A stretch of 5,711 nt of DNA from NCBI GenBank assembly GCA_030604505.1, contig JAUVVT010000159.1, positions 1 to 5,711 on the forward strand, written 5' to 3'. Positions 1 to 5,711 of this stretch are shown piece by piece (the first letter of the stretch is position 1; every line of letters starts with the position of its first letter). The DNA comes from a bacterium (GTDB lineage Bacteria; SM23-31; JAUVVT01). The notes beneath the pieces were generated by a model. The model was not told the origin of the DNA. It did no database searches and was given only the letters and a program-made list of their open reading frames with translations. A program made the translations under genes and the position numbers.

Positions 1-66
1 GATGAAAAAAGAATTTCTGCTCTGAAGATGGGGACTAATATTGTGTTCTGGGCATTGACGCATTGA
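1..66 (+). CDS. C-terminal end of a probable DUF4159 family protein (partial)
   Basis: Frame 1 is open from the first base to a TGA at 64-66 and gives 21 residues ending in ALKMGTNIVFWALTH. The other two forward frames stop within the first 30 bases. From memory, DUF4159 proteins end in a similar stretch: a basic or acidic run, then 'aLkmGtNivlyALTh', the last strand and helix of a glutamine-amidotransferase-like fold. DUF4159 genes also commonly sit beside DUF4175 genes together with MoxR, DUF58 and BatA-like genes, which fits the next gene downstream. The start and nearly all of the protein lie outside the window, so catalytic or structural features cannot be checked. The family call rests on a very short motif plus gene context. 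A different family with a similar tail is possible. Confidence 0.55.
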   Translation, partial: DEKRISALKMGTNIVFWALTH

Positions 67-132
67 GAGGAACCAGGACTCTTATGGATGATACGGATTA
101 AGAAAAAATTGATTTTTTGTAGGAAAAAAGTT

Positions 133-159
133 TGTTGGTAACAACACCAAGGCGAAGCC
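133..159 (+). promoter_or_regulatory. Two small adjacent hairpins in the leader of the DUF4175 gene
   Basis: The 144-bp gap between the stop at 66 and the ATG at 211 is AT-rich except here. Bases 133-146 form a perfect 5-bp stem, TGTTG/CAACA, closed by GTAA, which is a GNRA-type tetraloop in RNA. An alternative 5-bp stem, TTGGT/ACCAA (135-139 with 146-150), excludes the first. Immediately after comes GGCGAAGCC (151-159), whose core GCGAAGC is a known unusually stable mini-hairpin sequence in DNA. No U-tract follows, so this does not look like an intrinsic terminator, and it matches no riboswitch class I recognise. A structured 5' leader is an inference. I found no convincing promoter elsewhere in 67-210. 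Confidence 0.25.
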
Positions 160-210
160 CGCGCACACAGCTTAAAAAGAATTATAAAACAATTTTAATT
201 AGAATGAAAA

Positions 211-3200
211 ATGGGCTCTGAAGAGGTATATAAGAAAATTATTGAAAAACTGGAGAGGGTGAGGAGGAAGAAACTCATATCCTTATTTGCGGAGAAGTTT
301 ATTCTATTCTTATCTTTCTCTCTTGTTGTTTTTTACGCTGCGACTCTATCGGAATCTGTTTTCAGGTTTTCTGCGGGTGAGAGGAATGTGATATTCTTTC
401 TTTTGATTTCTGCGGTTATTCTGCTGATGGTATTATTTTTTGCAAAGCCATTCAGCATTATGTTTGGAATAGACAGAAGCTTAAACAGTGAGAGACTGGC
501 GCTCGGTGTGGGTTATGAATTTAAGGATGTCAGAGACAGACTTTTGAATGCCGTGCAGATTTATTCAAATAAAGATATCGGCAGGGAGGGTTATTCGGAG
601 GAGCTTATTGACCAATATGTTAAGAAAATCGGGGAAGAGCTGCTCGGGCGTGATTTTAACAGGACTGTTGATTTTAAATTGTTCTTCAATAGATTAAAGA
701 TATTCGGGGTGGTTTTTTGCGTCGGGACATTGATGTTCGGGATTTTTTATGACACCTTTGGTGAGCCGCTAAAAAGGGTCTTTCAGCCGGACAGGGATTT
801 TCCTGTAAAAGTGAATTTTTCTATTTCCATTGAACCGGGGAACTTAGATGTATTGAGGGGAGAGGAAATTGCAATTGGGGTCAAGATAGATGGGGAGATT
901 CCAAATATAGTAAATCTTTATATCCGTGAAGACGGTGAAGATGCATTCAGGGGGGTTGAGCTGGAGGAGATTCCTTCTACAGCCGATGATGATTATGTTT
1001 ACAGAATCGAGCGAATCAAGAGGTCGTTTGAATATTATGCCGAGGCGACAGATGAGATGCTTTTTCAAAGGGACCGAAGTTATGCCACAGATATCTATAA
1101 TATTGGAGTAATATACCGTCCTGTGATAAGGAAGCTGAAGGTGAGACTTGATTTTCCGTCTTATTCTAAACTGGGCAGCAGGTATCTCGATGATAATATA
1201 GGTGATATTACTGCCCTGAAGGGAACTGAGGCATTTTTTGACGTTTTTGTAAATAAGGATATTTCCGAGGGCAATATAGTTTTTGAAAACAAAGAACCGC
1301 TGAGTATGGATGTTCGTAATAATAATCTGAAAGCGGATTTTGTTATCGATGAAGATGATAAATATAGATTGATAGTTAAGGACAGTGAGGGTATAACTAA
1401 CGAGGACCCGATTGATTATTTTATATCGACTGTTTATGACCATTATCCTGCTGTTGAAATTGTTGAACCGGGAAAGGATATCGACCTTGAAGAAGGGATG
1501 AAGGTCCCGTTGTATTTCCGTATAAGTGATGATTTTGGATTTTCACGTCTTGGGCTTAAGTTTACCAAAAATCCTTCTGAAACTGAATTCTTGACCAAGA
1601 GCGACAGCATTGATGCTGATGGATATGAATATCTTGCTCTGGATATATTCAATTCAGCTGAATTGAGCCAGAATTTTACTTATGAGTGGGATTTAAGCAG
1701 ATTGTTATTTATACCGGAAGATGAGGTTTTATATTTTATCGAGATTTATGACAATGATGAGATTTCAGGACCCAAGAGAGGAATGAGCGAGACTTATAGA
1801 ATAAGATTTCCTTCTCTTGCCGAGATATATTCCAAAGTCAATGAGCTGCAGAATTCGAGTATTGATGATATGGAAGAGATATTTGAAAGGAACAGCGAAT
1901 TAAAGAAGAAGCTCGATGAAATTGAGCTTGAAATGCGTCGGAATCTTGATTTGAACTGGGAAGAGAAAAAAGAATTGAAAAATATTGCAAAGGAACAGGC
2001 AGAGTTGCGGAAGAAGCTTGATGATATTAAAAAAAGTATAGAAGAATTAACTGAAAAGCTGGAGAAGAACGACCTTTCTGCGATTGAGACACTTAGGAAG
2101 TATGCGGAGCTTCAAAATCTTATTGACGAGATAGCGACTCCGGAGTTTAAGAAGGTAATGGAGGAACTTCGGAAGTCATTTGAGAAACAGCTTAATTCTC
2201 AGGAGATGCGGAATCTCGTTAATAGAATGAAGCTTTCTCAGGACGAACTGCTCAAAAGGATTGAACGGACTATGAATATTATGAAGCAGATACGGACAGA
2301 GCAGAAGTTGGATGAGGTTATCAGGCGTGCAGAAGATTTGCTAAAAAGGCAGGAGGCGGTTCGTAAAGAGATTGAAAATAGAGAGGATTTGAGAGATGCT
2401 GATGCTGAGAAACTGGCTGAGGATGAGGAAAAAATCAGGGATTCGGCAGATGAATTGAGGAGCAGGATGGAAGAGACTGCGGAGGATATGTCTTCCGATG
2501 CAATGATGCCGTCTAAAAAGATGAATTCATCGATTGAGATGTTCGACAACAGAAATATCACTGGTAAGATGAGCCGTATGGCGGGGGATATAATGAGGAA
2601 TGAAACAAAGAAGGCAGGTAAGAGCGGAAAGGAGATAGAGGGTGATTTGACAGAGCTTTCAGAAAATTTAAGAGCTGCTCAAGAAGAGATGATAGGCGCT
2701 CAGAAAGAAATGATAAGAAATGCGATGCTGAAATCTGCGATGTCGCTGCTCAATCTTTCCAAAAAAGAGGAAGAACTCAGTGAAGAGAGCAGTAATCTCG
2801 ATAAGAACAGTTCGAGGTTTATATCGACAGCGGAAAAGCAGTTAGATATTTTGTCGGGGCTGGCGAGAACGGGTCATGAATTAATTGAACTTTCGCAGAA
2901 GACATTTTTTGTAACTCCCGATATGGGCAGAGCACTTGCGGGGGCTGTTTTAAATATGCAGAAATCTATAAGGGAACTTGAGGGGAGAAATATCAAGCAG
3001 GCAGTATCAGCTCAGGTTCAATCTCTGATGGCGCTGAATATGACGATTGAAGAGATAAGAAAATCATTGAAAAGTCTTGAGAGTGCGTCATCGGGTTCGG
3101 GATTAGAGGAATATCTCAAAAGACTGGAAGAGATGGCGGGTAAGCAGCAGGGGCTGAACGAACAGGCATCTGAGCTTTCTATGGGTCTCGAGCCGGGATT

Positions 3201-3651
3201 GGCTGAACAGGCAAGAATGCTGAGGATTGCCAGAGAACAGGAGGCGCTGAGGCGAGTTCTTGAAGAGCTTAGGAACGAGATGGGCAGGAGGTCGGAAATC
3301 TTAGGAGATATTGACCGAATAGAAAAAGATATGAGAGATGCTGCCAATGACCTCAGGAATAAAAGGTTTGACAGAAAGACAAGCAGGACAATGGAGAGGA
3401 TATTGTCCCGTCTTTTAGATGCACAGCATTCACTCCGGCAGCGGGATTATTCCAAAAAACGCAAATCCGAGACAGCAAAAGAGTATCTTACGTTATCTCC
3501 CTCTGAGCTTTTGTGGCTTGGAGAAAAGGACAATGAGCTCAGGGAAGAACTTTTAAAAGCTTTGAGTGAAGGGTATTCGAGGGATTTTGTTGAGGTTATA
3601 AGAAAATATTTTCAATCGCTGAGTGAGATAAATTTTAATAATGACCGCTGA
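211..3651 (+). CDS. DUF4175 family membrane protein with large coiled-coil domain
   Basis: Complete 1146-residue protein. The ATG at 211 is the first possible start, because an in-frame TGA lies at 205-207. No Shine-Dalgarno is visible. Membrane helices are at about residues 30-47, 60-78 and 163-180. With a basic N-terminus (RVRRKK) the protein is predicted N-in, leaving residues 181-1146 in the periplasm. Beta-rich Ig-like segments follow at about 200-300, 303-410 and 411-532, with family-like motifs such as SIEPGNLDVLRGEEI and RISDDFGFSRLGLKF. Residues 536-1090 are highly charged coiled coil with a Met-rich stretch near 752-845. The C-terminus carries the motif ERILSRLLDAQHSLRQRDYS (1062-1081) and ends in FVEVIRKYFQSLSE, which I recall as conserved in Bacteroidota-type DUF4175 proteins. 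Alphaproteobacterial relatives (TIGR02302) share the two to three N-terminal helices and a long low-complexity tail. The molecular function is unknown. The DUF4159-like tail upstream suggests an envelope-maintenance locus. Codon use is uniform and I see no frameshift. Confidence 0.88.
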   Translation: MGSEEVYKKIIEKLERVRRKKLISLFAEKFILFLSFSLVVFYAATLSESVFRFSAGERNVIFFLLISAVILLMVLFFAKPFSIMFGIDRSLNSERLALGVGYEFKDVRDRLLNAVQIYSNKDIGREGYSEELIDQYVKKIGEELLGRDFNRTVDFKLFFNRLKIFGVVFCVGTLMFGIFYDTFGEPLKRVFQPDRDFPVKVNFSISIEPGNLDVLRGEEIAIGVKIDGEIPNIVNLYIREDGEDAFRGVELEEIPSTADDDYVYRIERIKRSFEYYAEATDEMLFQRDRSYATDIYNIGVIYRPVIRKLKVRLDFPSYSKLGSRYLDDNIGDITALKGTEAFFDVFVNKDISEGNIVFENKEPLSMDVRNNNLKADFVIDEDDKYRLIVKDSEGITNEDPIDYFISTVYDHYPAVEIVEPGKDIDLEEGMKVPLYFRISDDFGFSRLGLKFTKNPSETEFLTKSDSIDADGYEYLALDIFNSAELSQNFTYEWDLSRLLFIPEDEVLYFIEIYDNDEISGPKRGMSETYRIRFPSLAEIYSKVNELQNSSIDDMEEIFERNSELKKKLDEIELEMRRNLDLNWEEKKELKNIAKEQAELRKKLDDIKKSIEELTEKLEKNDLSAIETLRKYAELQNLIDEIATPEFKKVMEELRKSFEKQLNSQEMRNLVNRMKLSQDELLKRIERTMNIMKQIRTEQKLDEVIRRAEDLLKRQEAVRKEIENREDLRDADAEKLAEDEEKIRDSADELRSRMEETAEDMSSDAMMPSKKMNSSIEMFDNRNITGKMSRMAGDIMRNETKKAGKSGKEIEGDLTELSENLRAAQEEMIGAQKEMIRNAMLKSAMSLLNLSKKEEELSEESSNLDKNSSRFISTAEKQLDILSGLARTGHELIELSQKTFFVTPDMGRALAGAVLNMQKSIRELEGRNIKQAVSAQVQSLMALNMTIEEIRKSLKSLESASSGSGLEEYLKRLEEMAGKQQGLNEQASELSMGLEPGLAEQARMLRIAREQEALRRVLEELRNEMGRRSEILGDIDRIEKDMRDAANDLRNKRFDRKTSRTMERILSRLLDAQHSLRQRDYSKKRKSETAKEYLTLSPSELLWLGEKDNELREELLKALSEGYSRDFVEVIRKYFQSLSEINFNNDR

Positions 3652-3719
3652 TTGCAATGATGAGAATGATTTTCCAGATAGGTTTAAAATCAGTATAATC
3701 AGCGTAATCATAGGTTATT
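3640..3719. terminator. 80-bp imperfect palindrome between convergent genes, probable bidirectional terminator
   Basis: Taking 3679/3680 as the centre and pairing i with 7359-i, positions 3640-3673 and 3686-3719 give 25 Watson-Crick and 2 G-U pairs out of 34, with a 12-base loop at 3674-3685. The best blocks are the inner TGATTTT/AAAATCA (7 bp, perfect), TGATTGC/GTAATCA, TGAT/ATCA and the outer AATGACC/GGTTATT. The structure includes the last codons and TGA of the forward gene and the TAA (3715-3717, complement) of the reverse gene. The sequence beyond it is T-rich in the forward direction (TTATTTATTT from 3715) and A/T-rich in the reverse direction. The pairing is seen directly. Termination in both directions is inferred from position. 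It could instead be a degraded palindromic repeat element. Confidence 0.5.
3688..3714 (+). repeat. Three 9-bp direct repeat units (AATCA-type) forming the right palindrome arm
   Basis: The units are AATCAGTAT (3688-3696), AATCAGCGT (3697-3705) and AATCATAGG (3706-3714), a period of exactly 9 bp. Read on the minus strand they are TGAT units. The left palindrome arm has matching forward TGAT units at 3649, 3658 and 3667, also spaced by 9. All three pairs share one symmetry centre. AATCAG-type 9-base repeats are a sequence style I recall from intergenic regions of Bacteroidota and related genomes, but I cannot confirm that this is a dispersed family. Confidence 0.55.
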
Positions 3720-4074
3720 TATTTGGGGGAAAGGAGTTTTCGATTTTTGCTATTCCTTTGTCATAAAGGATTTGATTCAGGTGATTAAGATATAAACCGA
3801 AGGTCTCGTAGTTAATGGGATTTTGATTTTTGACCTTTCCCGAGCTTTTTTGCGGAATACTCAGGGTTTTTACAATTTGTTTAAGTTCTTTTAACTTCTG
3901 TTCTTTTTCTCTTTTAGCCCTGATGTTGTGAAGGGATAATTCGTTAAACATAGTAAAGTATTTTTTTAGTCTTCTATTTATAAAGAGTCTTATAATAAAG
4001 ATTGATGCCGTACCACCTAAAATAATGCCGGCAGTGAAGAGGGTAATTCCTGATTCGATAATTTCAAAACTCAA
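3715..4074 (-). CDS. Small single-pass membrane protein, function unknown
   Basis: A 119-residue protein on the minus strand. Its start codon is TTG (CAA on the plus strand at 4072-4074), supported by a consensus AGGAGG 7 bases upstream. Residues 9-31 (GITLFTAGIILGGTASIFII region) form one membrane helix, followed by a basic cluster, INRRLKKYF, so the C-terminus is predicted cytoplasmic. Residues 41-70 are a charged, probably helical stretch rich in Lys and Glu (KREKEQKLKELK). A Ser/Lys/Asn-rich linker (72-88) and a short C-terminal helix (89-112) follow. I recognise no family. The gene is convergent with the DUF4175 gene and divergent from the TPR gene, so it is probably transcribed alone. 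The strong ribosome site, sensible topology and clean fit between neighbours make it a real gene. Nothing visible gives its role. Confidence 0.75.
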   Translation of the reverse strand: MSFEIIESGITLFTAGIILGGTASIFIIRLFINRRLKKYFTMFNELSLHNIRAKREKEQKLKELKQIVKTLSIPQKSSGKVKNQNPINYETFGLYLNHLNQILYDKGIAKIENSFPPNK

Positions 4075-4081
4075 TTTGCAG

Positions 4082-4087
4082 CCTCCT
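4082..4087 (-). promoter_or_regulatory. Consensus Shine-Dalgarno (AGGAGG) for the small reverse gene
   Basis: CCTCCT on the plus strand reads AGGAGG on the minus strand, with a 7-base spacer (4075-4081) before the TTG start. This spacing is optimal and fixes a non-ATG start that would otherwise be doubtful. Neither of the two large genes in the window has a comparable site. Confidence 0.8.
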
Positions 4088-4092
4088 GAAAT

Positions 4093-4122
4093 TTGTTTTT
4101 TTGTTCAGACTATTCTTATTAT
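4093..4122 (+). promoter_or_regulatory. Tentative sigma-70-like promoter for the TPR gene
   Basis: TTGTTT (4093-4098) and TATTAT (4117-4122; 5 of 6 to TATAAT) are separated by 18 bases. This would place the transcript start near 4129, upstream of both candidate ATGs at 4152 and 4182. The -35 match is weak (3 of 6), and AT-rich DNA yields such pairs by chance. A small inverted repeat, GGCA/TGCC (4124-4127 with 4134-4137), lies just downstream. The gap at 4075-4181 must hold the promoters for both divergent genes. No Bacteroidota-type TAnnTTTG element is evident. Confidence 0.2.
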
Positions 4123-4181
4123 CGGCAGGGTAATGCCAAAGTTTTAGTTAAATGAAGTTTTACCAAGAAGAATTTGGTTAT

Positions 4182-5711
4182 ATGTATAAGAAACTGGTAT
4201 TTTTTTTGATTTTAGCTTTTTTGACAAGTTCTTTATCAATATTTTCCAAGCAGAATATTGAAGAGAATAAAAGGCGCTTCAAATTAGCACAGAGTTTTGA
4301 GAAAATAGGGGAATATAAAAAGGCGTTTGAAATATTCGAGATGCTTTATGCCGGTGAGCCGAATAATCCCAATTATTTCGGCGGTCTTGAGCGGAATATG
4401 CTGAATCTAAAGATGTTTGAGGAGCTTGCGGCTCATTATAATAAAAGGTTAAGGGATGGCAAATTTAACTTAAACGTATTAGGGAGATTGGGGGAGGTAT
4501 ATTATCAGTGGGGGAAAACAGAAAAAGCGGACAGTGTATGGAACTCGATAACGGAGACAAATCCGAAAAGGACGGTCAATTATTCTTTTCTGGCGAACGT
4601 TTTAATGAGGAACCGCCTTTATGACAGGGCAGTTGAGGTTCTGCTGGAAGGAAGAAAAATATTAAGAAACGATGCACTCTTTGAATATGACCTTGCAAAT
4701 TTATATTTCTGGAAGAGGGAATATGTTAAGGGAGTTAAGGAATATTTAAAAATATTTCGCAAGAATCCAAAAACATACAGTCTGGTTGAAAACAGGATAC
4801 TGGGCATTTTTCCGGATGATGATGCAGAGCTTGATGTTATTGCAGCTTTAATAAGTGAAGAGATTAAAAATAACAAGAACAATCAGCTTTACCGTCTTCT
4901 TGCAAATTTGTATTTTATCAACCGGGAATATTCTTCAGCATTCAGGGAATACATTAATCTAAATAGGATTTTGAATGCTCAAGGTAAAGAAATTTTATCG
5001 TTTGCAAATAGAGTTTTAAATGAAAAGATGTACAAAAATTCAGCAGAGGGATTTGAATATATTAAGGTCAATTTCCCCGATATGAAACAGATAACGGCAG
5101 CCTGTTATGGTCTTGCTTTTTCGTATGAGAAGGCGGGTTCTCCGGCTGAGGATGAGGGCAGGAATAATTATATATTCTTAAAAGCGGATTCGGATTATCA
5201 GGAGAAGAATCAATATTTATTGAAGGCAATCGGTGAATACGAGGAAATAATAAGGAAATATCCCGATACTATCTGGGCAATGAGGTCTTATTTAAGGATA
5301 GGTGAAATTAAGTTAAATTTGACATTTGACCCCGATGGTGCGGTTGAAAGTTTTACGAAGATTGTGAATCTGAGCAGGGATTCGATGCTGACAAGGGAAG
5401 CGGTTTTGAAGATAGGAGACTCTATGCTTGCCAAGGGAGACCTCGAGCAGGCAGAAAAAAAGTATGATGAGGTTATCGGTACGGAGCCGAAAAATGAGCT
5501 TTATTATCAGGCGCTTTATAAGAAGTCGTTTGTTAATTATCTGAATGAGAATTTTTCAGGGGCGGTGGAGATTGCAAATAATATTTTAATGCAGCAGCCC
5601 CCGAAGAGCAAAATATATAACGAGGTTCTTGAATTATTGATGTTTATCGAAGAAAATGAGAAAAAAGATGAGAATGCGCTGCGTGAGTATGTCAGGGCAG
5701 AGATGCTTATA
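4182..5711 (+). CDS. Secreted tetratricopeptide (TPR) repeat protein, 3' end outside window
   Basis: The reading frame is open from an in-frame TAA at 4149-4151 to the last base. Two in-frame ATGs exist, at 4152 and 4182. I chose 4182 because it starts a classical signal peptide (MYKKLVFFLILAFLTSSLS, cleavage probably near residue 22), whereas 4152 would add an acidic and aromatic stretch, MKFYQEEFGY, before it. A weak AAGAAG lies at 4165-4170. There is no lipobox cysteine. The 510 visible residues are helical repeats with TPR-like signatures (A/G at the helix turn, Y/F packing) at about residues 32-66, 100-134, 135-165, 168-200, 237-265, 345-375, 384-415, 405-438 and 441-473. Examples are LAQSFEKIGEYKKAFEIFEM and KIGDSMLAKGDLEQAEKKYD. 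TPR arrays bind partner proteins, so an exported scaffold or assembly factor in the periplasm or outer membrane is likely, but no specific role can be assigned. The C-terminus is missing. Confidence 0.82.
   Translation, partial: MYKKLVFFLILAFLTSSLSIFSKQNIEENKRRFKLAQSFEKIGEYKKAFEIFEMLYAGEPNNPNYFGGLERNMLNLKMFEELAAHYNKRLRDGKFNLNVLGRLGEVYYQWGKTEKADSVWNSITETNPKRTVNYSFLANVLMRNRLYDRAVEVLLEGRKILRNDALFEYDLANLYFWKREYVKGVKEYLKIFRKNPKTYSLVENRILGIFPDDDAELDVIAALISEEIKNNKNNQLYRLLANLYFINREYSSAFREYINLNRILNAQGKEILSFANRVLNEKMYKNSAEGFEYIKVNFPDMKQITAACYGLAFSYEKAGSPAEDEGRNNYIFLKADSDYQEKNQYLLKAIGEYEEIIRKYPDTIWAMRSYLRIGEIKLNLTFDPDGAVESFTKIVNLSRDSMLTREAVLKIGDSMLAKGDLEQAEKKYDEVIGTEPKNELYYQALYKKSFVNYLNENFSGAVEIANNILMQQPPKSKIYNEVLELLMFIEENEKKDENALREYVRAEMLI

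Noticed and set aside
64..84. Inverted repeat TGAGAG/CTCTTA right after the first stop codon, considered as a terminator
   Set aside because: The stem is only five Watson-Crick pairs plus one G-U with a 9-base loop and no following T-tract.
109..134. Possible Bacteroidota-type promoter (TTG at 109-111, AAAGTTTG at 127-134)
   Set aside because: The -7 element lacks its TA start and the spacing (15 bases) is shorter than the usual 19-21. TATAAA at 183-188 likewise has no -35 partner.
204..221. Five-codon upstream frame (ATG at 204, TGA at 219-221) overlapping the DUF4175 start
   Set aside because: It has no ribosome site, and the overlap can arise by chance in AT-rich DNA. There is no evidence that it is translated.
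844..1443. A 199-residue open frame on the minus strand inside the DUF4175 gene
   Set aside because: It lies antisense to strongly supported coding sequence, its translation is rich in Ile and Tyr with no recognisable domain, and it has no ribosome site. It is a shadow of the AT-rich forward gene.
2238..2561. Serine-rich minus-strand open frame inside the coiled-coil region
   Set aside because: The Ser and Leu richness is what antisense reading of Glu- and Lys-rich coiled-coil codons produces. The similar frame at 3018-3347 is rejected for the same reason.
4619..4882. Minus-strand 87-residue open frame inside the TPR gene
   Set aside because: It is antisense to a clear TPR coding region and has no independent support.

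Overview
The window is AT-rich chromosomal DNA, nearly filled by two large coding regions with a small gene between them. It most resembles the Fibrobacterota-Chlorobiota-Bacteroidota (FCB) group or a related uncultured lineage. The reasons are a Bacteroidota/Ignavibacteria-style DUF4175 protein with its characteristic C-terminal motif, a preceding C-terminus that looks like DUF4159, a secreted TPR protein, weak or absent Shine-Dalgarno sequences before the two large genes, and frequent AGG, AGA and ATA codons. The lineage is an inference from memory of these families; no rRNA or other marker gene is present.

Layout: (1) 1-66 (+) is the last 21 codons of a gene, probably a DUF4159 protein. 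(2) 67-210 is a 144-bp gap and leader, AT-rich except for a small hairpin-forming GC-rich patch at 133-164. (3) 211-3651 (+) is a complete 1146-residue DUF4175-type membrane protein: three N-terminal membrane helices, then beta-rich Ig-like segments and a coiled coil of about 600 residues, probably periplasmic. (4) 3640-3719 is an imperfect 80-bp palindrome between convergent genes that includes both stop codons; both arms carry a 9-base TGAT periodicity in register. (5) 3715-4074 (-) is a small single-pass membrane protein with a TTG start and a consensus Shine-Dalgarno. (6) 4075-4181 is a compact divergent intergenic region. (7) 4182-5711 (+) is a secreted TPR-repeat protein running off the right edge.

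DUF4159 and DUF4175 genes are known to cluster with MoxR-type AAA ATPases, DUF58 and VWA/BatA-like envelope proteins. The left part of the window is therefore probably the end of such an envelope-maintenance (aerotolerance-like) locus, whose exact function is not established. The small reverse gene and the TPR gene are likely separate transcription units. I see no mobile element, CRISPR array, tRNA or rRNA. The most unusual structure is the phased palindrome at 3640-3719; I do not see a convincing new multi-gene system.
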